Shown: piece after piece, positions 24,287 through 32,770 of the stretch
How positions within the stretch are numbered: position 1 is the stretch's first letter
Layout of the letters: each line of letters opens with the position of its first letter
NCBI GenBank assembly: GCA_946404405.1
Contig: CAMJDL010000007.1
Location: 67,711-101,558, forward strand
Source: an uncultured Prevotella sp.
Lineage (GTDB): Bacteria; Bacteroidota; Bacteroidia; Bacteroidales; Bacteroidaceae
Reading direction: 5' to 3'
Length of the DNA: 33,848 nt
The notes under the pieces: model-generated
Told to the model about the DNA's origin: nothing
Seen by the model: only the letters and a program-made list of their open reading frames with translations
Databases searched by the model: none
Made by a program: the position numbers and the translations under genes

Positions 24287-24865
24287 ATGAAAGAGACAAA
24301 ATGGGAAGAAAATGTGATACTTGTCGACGCAGACTACGTCGACAAGGTTGCGTTTGACTTGATTGTGAACTTTGAGCGCATGATTGGACGTCGCATTCCT
24401 AAGGCTGATATGGCCCAGTGGCTGGAATGCGTAGCACTGGACGGAGGACTACGCGAAGGCGACCATCAGACACAGGTAGTTTTGCTGCACAAACAACCCA
24501 AAATGGAGTATTTCAGTCCTGGGTTACCAGAAGAATTAGACGGTAAGGCCTTCAAGGGACCTCTGGGTGAAATACTTATCAGTTGCGTCAAAGTGGAAGA
24601 CCTGACAACCATGGATGACCTATTCGTGGATTCCATGCAAGTGCTGGCCAACGCAAAGGAAGTGAAGCGGCTCATTGTTGTGCCTAATGCTGAGCAAATA
24701 TATAATAAGGTACGCGAAGGACTTCGACATGCTGACGAAGAGAAACGTATTACGGTACTTGCCATGCAACCTATGGAGGGTGGTAACTTCCGCCAAGAGA
24801 TATTAGGCTACTCGCTGATGGCGGCATTGGGCATAAAATCTGAAGAACTGAACGGATTGTCGTAA
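24287..24865 (+). CDS. Conserved hypothetical protein (192 aa), possibly DUF6621
   Basis: This is a soluble protein with no signal peptide or membrane helix. It starts MKETKWEENVILVDADYVDK. Alternating short strands and helices (NVILVDADYVD, TQVVLLHKQPKMEYF, KRLIVVPNAEQIYNKV, RITVLAMQPMEGGNFRQEIL) suggest a compact alpha/beta fold. I believe it belongs to an uncharacterised Bacteroidetes family but cannot name its function. It is followed after 23 bases by a saccharopine-dehydrogenase-family gene, so the two are likely co-transcribed from the promoter at 24251. Its start codon is fixed by the promoter and the lack of an upstream alternative. Confidence 0.8.
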   Translation: MKETKWEENVILVDADYVDKVAFDLIVNFERMIGRRIPKADMAQWLECVALDGGLREGDHQTQVVLLHKQPKMEYFSPGLPEELDGKAFKGPLGEILISCVKVEDLTTMDDLFVDSMQVLANAKEVKRLIVVPNAEQIYNKVREGLRHADEEKRITVLAMQPMEGGNFRQEILGYSLMAALGIKSEELNGLS

Positions 24866-24888
24866 TTACGAAAAAACAAAATAAAACT

Positions 24889-26127
24889 ATGGCAAGAGTA
24901 TTAATGATTGGCGCCGGTGGCGTCGCAACAGTAGCAGCATTCAAGATTGCGCAAAATGCTGACGTATTTACTGAGTTTATGATTGCAAGTCGCCGCAAAG
25001 CAAAGTGCGACAAAATAGTAGAAGATATCCATAAGGCCGGTCTTAAGCTGGACATCAAGACCGCTCAGGTCGACGCTGACGATGTGGAACAGTTGAAGGC
25101 CCTGTTTAATGACTATAAGCCCGAGTTGGTCATCAACCTCGCCCTACCCTATCAGGACCTCACCATTATGGACGCTTGTCTGGCATGCGGTTGCAGCTAT
25201 CTGGACACCGCCAACTACGAGCCCAAGGACGAGGCACACTTCGAGTACTCCTGGCAGTGGGCTTATCGCGAGCGTTTCGAGAAAGCTGGTCTTACAGCTA
25301 TCCTTGGCTGCGGTTTCGACCCAGGTGTAACCAGCATATATACGGCTTATGCTGCCAAGCATCATTTTAAGGAGATTCAGTATCTGGATATTGTCGACTG
25401 CAATGCTGGCGACCACCACAAGGCTTTCGCCACCAACTTCAATCCTGAGATTAATATCCGTGAGATTACCCAGAAGGGGCTCTATTGGGAGAATGGCAAA
25501 TGGGTAGAGACGGAACCGCTGGAGATTCATCAGGACCTCACCTACCCCAACATCGGTCCTCGCGACAGCTATCTGCTGCACCACGAGGAGATTGAATCGC
25601 TGGTTATAAACTACCCAACAATCAAGCGTGCTCGCTTCTGGATGACATTCGGACAGCAGTACCTTAAGCACCTTGAGGTTATTCAGAACATCGGCATGAG
25701 CCGCATTGACGAGGTGGAATACGAGGCTCCTTTGGCAGACGGCAGTGGCGTAGCCAAAGTCAAGATCGTTCCTCTGCAGTTCTTGAAGGCCGTACTGCCT
25801 AACCCACAGGATTTGGGAGAGAACTACGAAGGCGAGACCTCTATCGGTTGTCGCATCCGTGGTATCGGCAACGATGGCAAGGAACACACCTACTATGTTT
25901 ATAACAACTGCTCGCACCGTGCTGCCTACGAGGAGACGGGTATGCAAGGCGTATCGTACACCACTGGCGTTCCTGCTATGATTGGTGCCATGATGTTCTG
26001 CAAGGGTCTGTGGAAGAAGCCTGGCGTCCACAACGTCGAGGAGTTTGACCCAGATCCATTCATGGAACAGCTCAATAAGCAAGGACTGCCTTGGCATGAG
26101 ATCCACGACGGCGACTTGGAATTGTAA
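24889..26127 (+). CDS. Saccharopine dehydrogenase family protein, probably carboxynorspermidine dehydrogenase
   Basis: The N-terminal Rossmann motif GAGGVATVAAFKIA (residues 8-21) binds NAD(P)H, and YLDTANYEPKDEAHFEY near residue 104 with GCGFDPGVTSIYTAYAAKH near residue 144 are typical of the family. At 412 residues it matches bacterial carboxy(nor)spermidine dehydrogenases, which condense aspartate semialdehyde with a diamine in the alternative spermidine route used by Bacteroidetes. Saccharopine reductase for lysine is the other option. The partner decarboxylase is not in this window. It lies between the 192-residue hypothetical gene and recA on the same strand. Confidence 0.85.
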   Translation: MARVLMIGAGGVATVAAFKIAQNADVFTEFMIASRRKAKCDKIVEDIHKAGLKLDIKTAQVDADDVEQLKALFNDYKPELVINLALPYQDLTIMDACLACGCSYLDTANYEPKDEAHFEYSWQWAYRERFEKAGLTAILGCGFDPGVTSIYTAYAAKHHFKEIQYLDIVDCNAGDHHKAFATNFNPEINIREITQKGLYWENGKWVETEPLEIHQDLTYPNIGPRDSYLLHHEEIESLVINYPTIKRARFWMTFGQQYLKHLEVIQNIGMSRIDEVEYEAPLADGSGVAKVKIVPLQFLKAVLPNPQDLGENYEGETSIGCRIRGIGNDGKEHTYYVYNNCSHRAAYEETGMQGVSYTTGVPAMIGAMMFCKGLWKKPGVHNVEEFDPDPFMEQLNKQGLPWHEIHDGDLEL

Positions 26128-26133
26128 TTAACT

Positions 26134-26168
26134 TCGAATAATCGAAATAACGAAATATCGAAATAACG
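26134..26168. repeat. Octanucleotide tandem repeat upstream of recA
   Basis: About four units of CGAAATAA/CGAAATAT lie in the 50-base gap before recA. The period is eight bases, unlike most other tracts in the window. Confidence 0.78.
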
Positions 26169-26177
26169 TAAAAGACT

Positions 26178-27206
26178 ATGGCAAAGAAAGAAAAAGCAGA
26201 GGAGCAGTTGACTCCTCAAGAACAGAAGATGAAAGCTCTGCAGGCTGCGCTGGCAAAGATCGAGAAGGATTTTGGCAAAGGCAGCATTATGAAGATGGGT
26301 GACGAAAAGATTGAAAACGTGGAGGTTATCCCCACTGGTTCGATAGGCCTCAATGCCGCATTAGGTGTAGGTGGTTATCCTAAGGGACGCATCATCGAGA
26401 TATATGGTCCTGAGTCATCAGGTAAGACAACACTAGCCATCCATGCCATTGCTGAGTGTCAGAAGGCTGGTGGCACAGCCGCCTTCATCGATGCTGAGCA
26501 TGCCTTCGATCGTTTCTATGCTGAGAAACTGGGTGTTGACATTGACAACCTGTTAATCTCTCAGCCAGACAATGGTGAGCAGGCATTGGAGATTGCCGAT
26601 CAGCTGATTCGTTCGAGTGCTGTCGACATCCTCGTTGTTGATTCTGTGGCTGCTCTGACTCCCAAGAAGGAAATTGAAGGTGACATGGGCGACTCTGCCG
26701 TTGGTCTGCACGCCCGTCTGATGAGCCAGGCTCTTCGCAAGCTGACTGGAACTATTGCCAAAACCAAGACGACCTGTATCTTCATCAACCAATTGCGCGA
26801 AAAGATTGGTGTAATGTTTGGCAATCCTGAGACTACAACAGGTGGTAATGCCCTGAAGTTCTACGCTTCTGTACGTCTGGACATCCGCAAGTCTCAGGCT
26901 ATCAAAGAGGATGACAACGTAATCGGCAACAAAGTCAAGGTGAAAGTCGTGAAGAACAAGGTGGCTCCTCCCTTCCGCAAGGCAGAATTCGAGATTATGT
27001 TTGGCGAGGGCATCTCAAAGATTGGCGAGATTGTTGACCTGGGCGTTGAATACGAAATTATCAAGAAGAGCGGTTCATGGTTCAGCTATGGCGACACCAA
27101 ACTGGGACAGGGCGCTGATGCTGTGAAGGAAATGCTCAAGGACAATCCGGAACTCTGCGATGAACTGGAAGCTAAGATTATGCAGGTCATCCATGAAAAA
27201 GCATAA
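26178..27206 (+). CDS. recA: Recombinase RecA
   Basis: This is the ATP-dependent strand-exchange protein and SOS co-protease. The Walker A motif GPESSGKTT lies near residue 74, [16 protein letters not shown] near 100, [15 protein letters not shown] (Walker B) near 153, and the DNA-binding loop regions [21 protein letters not shown] near 210. At 342 residues it has the normal length, with a shorter acidic tail than E. coli. No SOS box or TAnnTTTG promoter is evident in the short gap upstream, so it may be read with the preceding two genes. A strong terminator follows. Confidence 0.98.
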   Translation: MAKKEKAEEQLTPQEQKMKALQAALAKIEKDFGKGSIMKMGDEKIENVEVIPTGSIGLNAALGVGGYPKGRIIEIYGPESSGKTTLAIHAIAECQKAGGTAAFIDAEHAFDRFYAEKLGVDIDNLLISQPDNGEQALEIADQLIRSSAVDILVVDSVAALTPKKEIEGDMGDSAVGLHARLMSQALRKLTGTIAKTKTTCIFINQLREKIGVMFGNPETTTGGNALKFYASVRLDIRKSQAIKEDDNVIGNKVKVKVVKNKVAPPFRKAEFEIMFGEGISKIGEIVDLGVEYEIIKKSGSWFSYGDTKLGQGADAVKEMLKDNPELCDELEAKIMQVIHEKA

Positions 27207-27218
27207 ATCAATAGAACT

Positions 27219-27258
27219 AAGAATGGCTGCTCCTTAAAATCGAGCAGCCATTCTTTTT
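27219..27258. terminator. Terminator after recA
   Basis: A 14-bp perfect stem (27219-27232 with 27242-27255), a 9-base loop and a T run follow recA. It also lies just past the end of the opposing lipoprotein gene. Confidence 0.9.
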
Positions 27259-27270
27259 ATCGTCCTGTTA

Positions 27271-28308
27271 TCATAGTGATATGCCAAGGCATAAGCCCAT
27301 ATGAAACACATCCCATTTAGGCGTTGAAGCAACGCCATAAAGAGATATTGCGTCCTTGTATTTTATCTGGTTGTACATAAACTGCACGCCAACTTCAAAA
27401 GCCCCAAAATCATAACCGAAGCAAGGTGCCAGGAAGATACCACCACGCAGATCGCTATCGTTAGTGATTAATGTACCACCAATCTTGTAGTCCATATACC
27501 ACGTGCTACGCTTCTTACCAGAGAAATTGAAACGGAGATCGCCAAAGATGGGTATGCTGCCGCTATCAACATCGAAGTCCCAATAGAATCCGGAGCCAAC
27601 CCCCACAAACCAGTGCGATGTCAGATTAACACCTACCGTCAGCAGACCACCAGCAAAGGCATTGTTATAATCTTTTGCAAATGTTCCAGGTCCTGAACTG
27701 TATGGCATATTCATATAGCCACCCACAAAGTCCAACTGAGCGCCCATACCCGATCGAAGCCAGTCTGTTTCTTCACGCTCAGTCTTTGCCTTATTCTTGT
27801 TCTTACCTGAGAGCTTGCCTACAAGACCTGCAATGCCACCACGTTTTTGATCAAAGCCATCAAAATCGTCGCCATCACAAGAGCATACTTTCACTACATC
27901 TGGCTGACCATAGAAGCCGGGCTTGTGCCAAACGGAATCAGGCAATGTACGGAAGTTCTGATAGTAAGCAGGACGACCTGTCACAGTGATGCTGCTAATG
28001 CGACTGCCAAAGAGGGTACGCTCCTGCTCAATGACAAATTCAGGCTCGACCATCACGTCGGCATTGCCATACTTGATCAAAGCTTCCTGAATTGCGGCCT
28101 GTTTCACATTACTTAAGCCTGCACGTTGTATAGCCTTTGAAGGACTCATCGCATAGACGACACGTTGGTCGCTCACCCTTAAGTCGGCTACTGTGGCATT
28201 CTTAATAGACGCACTTGTCGTTGCCGTACGGGCGGTCTTCGTCGTAGTGATACACGACGTCAGCAGCAAAACGGCAGAGAGCGCCATAAAATTTATGATA
28301 TGTTTCAT
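27271..28308 (-). CDS. Lipoprotein with N-terminal duplicated domain fused to an outer-membrane barrel
   Basis: The start at 28308 gives MKHIINF and a lipobox ending at C19 (LLLTSC); a longer in-frame start at 28368 would overlap the preceding gene and spoil the signal. Residues about 20-125 are clearly related to the neighbouring 148-residue lipoprotein (shared ITTTKTA, IQRAGLxNVKQAAI, GNADV, DSVW). After a basic, glycine-rich linker (GKLSGKNKNKAKTEREE), residues about 185-345 show alternating strands with aromatic ends (WFVGVGSGFYWDF, APCFGYDFGAFEVGVQFMY) as in small outer-membrane beta barrels. The function was not recognised. It is the last gene of a three-gene operon. Confidence 0.82.
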   Translation of the reverse strand: MKHIINFMALSAVLLLTSCITTTKTARTATTSASIKNATVADLRVSDQRVVYAMSPSKAIQRAGLSNVKQAAIQEALIKYGNADVMVEPEFVIEQERTLFGSRISSITVTGRPAYYQNFRTLPDSVWHKPGFYGQPDVVKVCSCDGDDFDGFDQKRGGIAGLVGKLSGKNKNKAKTEREETDWLRSGMGAQLDFVGGYMNMPYSSGPGTFAKDYNNAFAGGLLTVGVNLTSHWFVGVGSGFYWDFDVDSGSIPIFGDLRFNFSGKKRSTWYMDYKIGGTLITNDSDLRGGIFLAPCFGYDFGAFEVGVQFMYNQIKYKDAISLYGVASTPKWDVFHMGLCLGISL

Positions 28309-28327
28309 CGTCTGTTGACTTAAGACC

Positions 28328-28774
28328 TTACTTAAACAGACCACCGCCAGAAGGACGGTTGACACCATTTTGATAGCCCATACGGAACCAACGGTTGGTC
28401 CACACAGAATCGCTCAGAGAATGATAGTTCCTGAAACGTGCGGGGTGACCACTAACCGTGATGAGATTGATACGACGGCCAAACAACAGCTTTTCTTGTT
28501 CTATAGTATATTCAGCGTCTACCAGCACATCGGCATTACCATTCTTTTCCAGACATTCACGAATGGCTGCCTGTTTGACATTGTTCAAACCAGCACGCTG
28601 TATCTCTTTACTTGGAGCCATCGAATAAGTAACACGTACAGGCGACACCTCAAGGTCAGCAACGGTAGCACTCAGCAGTTGCCCCTTAGTGTCGGCTACC
28701 TTGGCTGTCTTGGTTGTCGTGATGCATGATGTGAACGCAAATGTTACGCAAGCTAATAACAGAATCTTTTTCAT
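28328..28774 (-). CDS. Small lipoprotein, paralogue of the N-terminal domain next door
   Basis: MKKILLLACVTFAFTSC is a complete lipoprotein signal with C17 acylated. An alternative ATG two codons upstream at 28780 is possible. The 148-residue protein shares with the next gene the order ATVADL, VS, RV-Y-M-PSK, IQRAGLNNVKQAAI, GNADVLV, IEQE, LFGRRI, ITVSGHPA and DSVW, so the two come from a tandem duplication. It ends shortly after the shared domain with a glycine-rich tail (NRPSGGGLFK). It lies 26 bases after the 562-residue gene and 19 bases before its paralogue. The function is unknown. Confidence 0.82.
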   Translation of the reverse strand: MKKILLLACVTFAFTSCITTTKTAKVADTKGQLLSATVADLEVSPVRVTYSMAPSKEIQRAGLNNVKQAAIRECLEKNGNADVLVDAEYTIEQEKLLFGRRINLITVSGHPARFRNYHSLSDSVWTNRWFRMGYQNGVNRPSGGGLFK

Positions 28775-28800
28775 ATACATATTCTTTTATAATTAGTATT

Positions 28801-30489
28801 TTACTGTTCTTCCTCTACTGACATTTTGTCAGATTTACCATTACTGTCCTTCTTGGAATTCTTCTTACCACCATAGAACTTAGTGTCCTTGGTTGCACGT
28901 CCGCCAGCCTTGCTGACCTTGCCCTTAGCGTTAAACTGAACAACCAGAATCACGCCATTCGAGCGTTTATAATGCCACTCGCGCACACCTTTGCTGTCAG
29001 TAACCTTCTCATATGGTTCACCCACAGCCATCAGTACTTCGTCTTCCGACATGCCAGGAATCACACGACCCTCACGAATGGCCGTACGTGTTTCGAGACT
29101 GGTGTTACGCAATGCGCCTTCTCCCATACCAAAGATATGTCCAAAGAGATCATCTTCTGTGGCATCACGCATATCCATCAAATCAGACTCTTTAAATAAT
29201 ACATCTTTATAGTAGATACGACGCGTCTCCGTTTCACGCAATGTCAGGGTATAGTAACGGCTGTCTTTAATAGCATTAATCTCGTCAATGATAAAGCCTG
29301 TGAAACGAGGCACCTTAACGTCACGCACTTTTCCAGAGCCTTTGCTGCTCATACTTGTAGCCACCGTTGTATGAACAGTCTGGTTCAGATAACTCTTGAT
29401 GTCGCCCGACACTGACATCTCACCACCATTATACTCAAACGAGCCTTGGAAAAGGTATTTTTCAGTTTCTGCAGTAAATTCGTCGTCACGCAAGCCACTA
29501 TTGATCTTCGACATGGCCACGTTCTGATAGAACTGATTGCCTTCATCATCTTCAACAATAATCTTCACAGGACACGAACGGGTTCCTACGCCAATAGCCT
29601 TCACCGTGACGATCTTGTTTTTGGGATAATGCACCACTTTGTACCCATCACCGTCATAATCCGTATCCTCACGGAAAGTCTCTGTACGAGTCAGCATCGC
29701 CTGATTCATCAGCAACTCGCGGGCCTTGTCAACATCGCCAAGATAAGCCAGCGTTGGAACGCCCAGCTTCGAGAAGCAATAGTCATCATAGGTACCAAAC
29801 GGCAACTCGTAATAATAGTTTTTGTTGTCGTCCTCGCAAGTAAAGTTCACATGAACGCGTCCATTGGACAATTCCTCATGCCCCTTATACACCATGATTT
29901 TGTGGCGCAAGCGACTACTGCCCACCTCTTTGTTGGTAGCAGCATCACAGAAGGTATTCACCAATATGTCGTATTTCTCAGGAATAACCATAAAGCGCAT
30001 GCCTTCCTTCCAGTCACACATGCTCTGATAGCGGAAGTTCTTGGTCATAAAATCGCTGGATTCCACTTCCTCTTCCGTCGTCTGACCTGAAGCATCCGTC
30101 TTGGGCATCCTTACCACAGGTTTGACACCCTTGGTCTTGACGATATACGAACTACGGGTACGGGGAGCGGTATTAGCTGGCGCTACTGGCGTAACAGTTG
30201 TCGTCACATTTGGTTTGGAGGCAGGAGCAGGCTGCTCAGGTTTCTTCTGCTGGGCTGGAGCTGGCTGCTGCGCAGGTATCTTCTGCTGAACAGGAGCGGG
30301 CTGCTGGGCAGGAACTTCCGAAGGCCATATCTCCGATTCTTTATTATTTGTAGATGGTTTCGCCTGTGTCGATGACGATGGCCACAACTCAGTCTCAGAG
30401 TACGTTCTGTTCTGAGGCTGGGTCTGTCCTTTGGTCATAAGACAGAAAAACGATGCCATCCCAAGCAGTACAATTGTTCGTTTCATCAT
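28801..30489 (-). CDS. Secreted protein with Pro/Gln-rich linker and BamE-like C-terminal region (562 aa)
   Basis: The start at 30489 (two adjacent ATGs) gives a signal peptide ending near TKGQ (residue 22); the ATG at 30513 would add a non-signal extension. Two copies of a short E-x-E-I/L-WPS motif (SETELWPSS, ESEIWPSE) precede a linker rich in QQPAP repeats (about 55-95). A large mixed domain follows, with no recognised family. Residues about 480-530 (GMSEDEVLMAVGEP, then REWHYKR and VVQFNAKGKV) resemble the BamE/SmpA fold. The C-terminus is lysine-rich and polar. It heads an operon with two lipoproteins, suggesting an envelope role. The function is not known. Confidence 0.8.
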   Translation of the reverse strand: MMKRTIVLLGMASFFCLMTKGQTQPQNRTYSETELWPSSSTQAKPSTNNKESEIWPSEVPAQQPAPVQQKIPAQQPAPAQQKKPEQPAPASKPNVTTTVTPVAPANTAPRTRSSYIVKTKGVKPVVRMPKTDASGQTTEEEVESSDFMTKNFRYQSMCDWKEGMRFMVIPEKYDILVNTFCDAATNKEVGSSRLRHKIMVYKGHEELSNGRVHVNFTCEDDNKNYYYELPFGTYDDYCFSKLGVPTLAYLGDVDKARELLMNQAMLTRTETFREDTDYDGDGYKVVHYPKNKIVTVKAIGVGTRSCPVKIIVEDDEGNQFYQNVAMSKINSGLRDDEFTAETEKYLFQGSFEYNGGEMSVSGDIKSYLNQTVHTTVATSMSSKGSGKVRDVKVPRFTGFIIDEINAIKDSRYYTLTLRETETRRIYYKDVLFKESDLMDMRDATEDDLFGHIFGMGEGALRNTSLETRTAIREGRVIPGMSEDEVLMAVGEPYEKVTDSKGVREWHYKRSNGVILVVQFNAKGKVSKAGGRATKDTKFYGGKKNSKKDSNGKSDKMSVEEEQ

Positions 30490-30524
30490 GATGCAGTTTT
30501 CGCTATTGATCAATAATTATGGTG

Positions 30525-30555
30525 CAAAGATAGATAAAAAAAATGGAAAAGCAAA
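30525..30555 (-). promoter_or_regulatory. Promoter of three-gene envelope operon
   Basis: On the minus strand TTTG (30555-30552), 19 bases, and TATCTTTG (30532-30525) match the consensus exactly, 36 bases before the start codon. Confidence 0.82.
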
Positions 30556-30614
30556 TTTTAAGGCATTAAAACTCAAAAATGAATGTATTTTTTTACTCTG
30601 CTCATAAAAACTTA

Positions 30615-30657
30615 TGCCAAAATGTCATGAACTAAGCGACATTTCAACATTTTGGCA
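30615..30657. repeat. Inverted repeat upstream of dnaK
   Basis: TGCCAAAATGT (30615-30625) and its exact reverse complement ACATTTTGGCA (30647-30657) are separated by 21 bases. The right arm runs into the -24 element of the sigma-54-type promoter. A further half-match, AAATGTC/GACATTT, is nested inside. Confidence 0.75.
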
Positions 30658-30668
30658 CATGCTTTGCT
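30653..30668 (+). promoter_or_regulatory. Sigma-54-type (-24/-12) promoter of dnaK
   Basis: TGGCACATGCTTTGCT places GG (30654-30655) and GC (30666-30667) exactly ten bases apart, matching the RpoN consensus TGGCACx-N4-TTGCW. The predicted start of transcription is near 30678, giving a leader of about 53 bases. No TAnnTTTG box was found for dnaK in the 241-base divergent region. Confidence 0.72.
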
Positions 30669-30730
30669 ATTCGCTTATCGGATTATTGTCCAAGATTAAA
30701 ATGATTATTAACAATTAAAAATATACAATT

Positions 30731-32650
30731 ATGGGAAAGATTATTGGAATTGACTTAGGAACTACAAACAGCTGTGTTGCCGTATTCGAGGGTAACGAGC
30801 CAGTAGTAATTGCCAACAGCGAGGGTAAGCGTACAACACCTTCAGTAGTTGGTTTTGTTGATAACGGTGAGCGTAAGATCGGTGATCCTGCCAAGCGTCA
30901 GGCTATCACGAATCCAAAGAACACTGTTTACTCTATCAAGCGTTTCATGGGTGAGAACTGGCAGCAGACCGAGAAGGAGATTGCTCGCGTACCTTATTCA
31001 GTAGTTAACGAGGGTGGCTACCCACGTGTTGACATCAACGGTCGCAAGTACACTCCACAGGAGATTTCTGCTATGGTACTGCAGAAGATGAAGAAGACTG
31101 CCGAGGATTATCTCGGACAGGAGGTTACAGAGGCCGTTATCACCGTACCTGCATACTTCTCTGACTCTCAGCGTCAGGCTACTAAGGAGGCTGGTCAGAT
31201 TGCAGGTCTTGAGGTTAAGCGTATCGTTAACGAGCCTACAGCAGCAGCTCTGGCTTATGGTGTAGATAAGGCTAACAAGGATATGAAGATTGCTGTGTTC
31301 GACCTTGGTGGTGGTACATTCGATATCTCAATCCTGGAGTTTGGTGGTGGTGTATTCGAGGTACTCTCTACCAATGGTGATACTCACCTGGGTGGTGATG
31401 ACTTCGACCAGGTTATCATCGACTGGCTGGTACAGGAGTTTAAGAACGACGAGGGTGCCGACCTGAAGAGCGATCCTATGGCTATGCAGCGCCTGAAGGA
31501 GGCTGCTGAGAAGGCTAAGATCGAGCTGTCTTCAAGCACAAGCACCGAGATTAACCTGCCTTACATCATGCCTGTAGGCGGTGTACCTAAGCACTTGGTT
31601 AAGACTCTTACACGTGCTAAGTTCGAGCAGCTGGCTCACGATCTGATCCAGGCTTGTCTGGCTCCATGTCAGAAAGCTATTGCTGATGCACACCTCACAA
31701 CCGCTGATATCGATGAGGTTATCCTGGTAGGTGGTTCAAGCCGTATCCCCGCTGTGCAGACACTGGTGAAGAACTACTTCGGCAAGGAGCCTTCAAAGGG
31801 TGTGAACCCCGACGAGGTGGTAGCCGTTGGTGCTGCTATCCAGGGTGCCATCCTGAACAAGGAAGGTGGCGTAGGCGACATCGTGCTGCTCGACGTGACT
31901 CCGCTGACACTGGGTATCGAGACCATGGGTGGTGTGATGACCAAGCTCATCGAGGCCAACACAACCATTCCTTGCAAGAAAAGCGAGGTATTCTCTACCG
32001 CTGCTGACAATCAGACAGAGGTGACCATCCACGTGCTGCAGGGTGAGCGTCCAATGGCTTCACAGAACAAGTCAATCGGTCAGTTCAACCTCACAGGTAT
32101 CGCTCCCGCCCGTCGTGGTATTCCTCAGATTGAGGTAACCTTCGATATCGACGCTAACGGTATCCTCAAGGTATCTGCTAAGGATAAGGCTACAGGTAAG
32201 GAGCAGGCCATCCGCATCGAGGCTTCTTCAGGTCTCTCTCAGGACGAGATTAACCGTATGAAGGCCGAGGCAGAGCAGAATGCCGAGAACGATAAGAAGG
32301 AGCGCGAGCGTGTTGACAAGCTGAATCAGGCTGACTCTATGATTTTCCAGACGGAGAATCAGCTCCAGGAACTTGGCGACAAGTTGCCCGCAGAGCATAA
32401 GCCCGCTATCGAACAGGCTCTCCAGCAGCTGAAGGATGCTCACAAGTCTGGTGACATTACCGCTATCGACAACGCTATCAACGCCCTCAACGCTGCTTGG
32501 CAGACTGCTTCTCAGCAGATGTATCAGGGTGCCCAGGGTGCTCAGGCTGGTCCTCAGGACAACCCCTTCGCTGGTCAGCAACAGGCTCAGCAGCAGGGTG
32601 CTCCAAAGGATGACAACATCCAGGATGCCGACTTCGAGGAGGTTAAATGA
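30731..32650 (+). CDS. dnaK: Chaperone DnaK (Hsp70)
   Basis: This is the cytosolic ATP-dependent folding chaperone. The start [20 protein letters not shown] is diagnostic; [17 protein letters not shown] near 140, [13 protein letters not shown] near 193 and the [13 protein letters not shown] region near 335 are the ATPase phosphate and adenosine motifs. The substrate domain follows from about 385 ([16 protein letters not shown]). A Gln/Gly/Ala-rich linker leads to the acidic tail DADFEEVK. At 639 residues it is full length. It stands alone, without grpE or dnaJ beside it, behind a sigma-54-type promoter, and ends at a strong terminator. Confidence 0.99.
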   Translation: MGKIIGIDLGTTNSCVAVFEGNEPVVIANSEGKRTTPSVVGFVDNGERKIGDPAKRQAITNPKNTVYSIKRFMGENWQQTEKEIARVPYSVVNEGGYPRVDINGRKYTPQEISAMVLQKMKKTAEDYLGQEVTEAVITVPAYFSDSQRQATKEAGQIAGLEVKRIVNEPTAAALAYGVDKANKDMKIAVFDLGGGTFDISILEFGGGVFEVLSTNGDTHLGGDDFDQVIIDWLVQEFKNDEGADLKSDPMAMQRLKEAAEKAKIELSSSTSTEINLPYIMPVGGVPKHLVKTLTRAKFEQLAHDLIQACLAPCQKAIADAHLTTADIDEVILVGGSSRIPAVQTLVKNYFGKEPSKGVNPDEVVAVGAAIQGAILNKEGGVGDIVLLDVTPLTLGIETMGGVMTKLIEANTTIPCKKSEVFSTAADNQTEVTIHVLQGERPMASQNKSIGQFNLTGIAPARRGIPQIEVTFDIDANGILKVSAKDKATGKEQAIRIEASSGLSQDEINRMKAEAEQNAENDKKERERVDKLNQADSMIFQTENQLQELGDKLPAEHKPAIEQALQQLKDAHKSGDITAIDNAINALNAAWQTASQQMYQGAQGAQAGPQDNPFAGQQQAQQQGAPKDDNIQDADFEEVK

Positions 32651-32683
32651 CACCGATAGGTAAAGACATAACAAAACGCAACA

Positions 32684-32724
32684 AAATAGCGTGTAGCTCA
32701 ACGAGTTACACGCTATTTGTTTTT
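32684..32724 (+). terminator. Terminator after dnaK
   Basis: A perfect 12-bp stem (32684-32695 with 32707-32718), with CTC/GAG pairing inside the loop, is followed by a T-rich run (GTTTTTTA). Confidence 0.9.
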
Positions 32725-32770
32725 TATGCCCTCATGTTTGCTATGTCTTTATTATGCCCTTATTTATCCC

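Noticed and set aside
25144..26106. A 320-codon open frame on the minus strand
   Set aside because: It lies wholly antisense to the clearly conserved saccharopine-dehydrogenase-family gene and its translation shows no recognisable motif.
28309..28368. A longer start for the barrel-fused lipoprotein
   Set aside because: It overlaps the preceding gene and hides the lipoprotein signal that begins at 28308.
29446..30090. A 214-codon open frame on the plus strand
   Set aside because: It is antisense to the 562-residue secreted protein, with no motif or promoter of its own.
30533..30730. CIRCE/HrcA element or vegetative promoter for dnaK
   Set aside because: No TTAGCACTC-N9-GAGTGCTAA-like repeat and no TAnnTTTG box was found; the inverted repeat present has a different sequence.
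32717..32770. Start of an intact gene at 32717
   Set aside because: The first codons come from the dnaK terminator tail and do not match the ATPase family, so this is not a real N-terminus.
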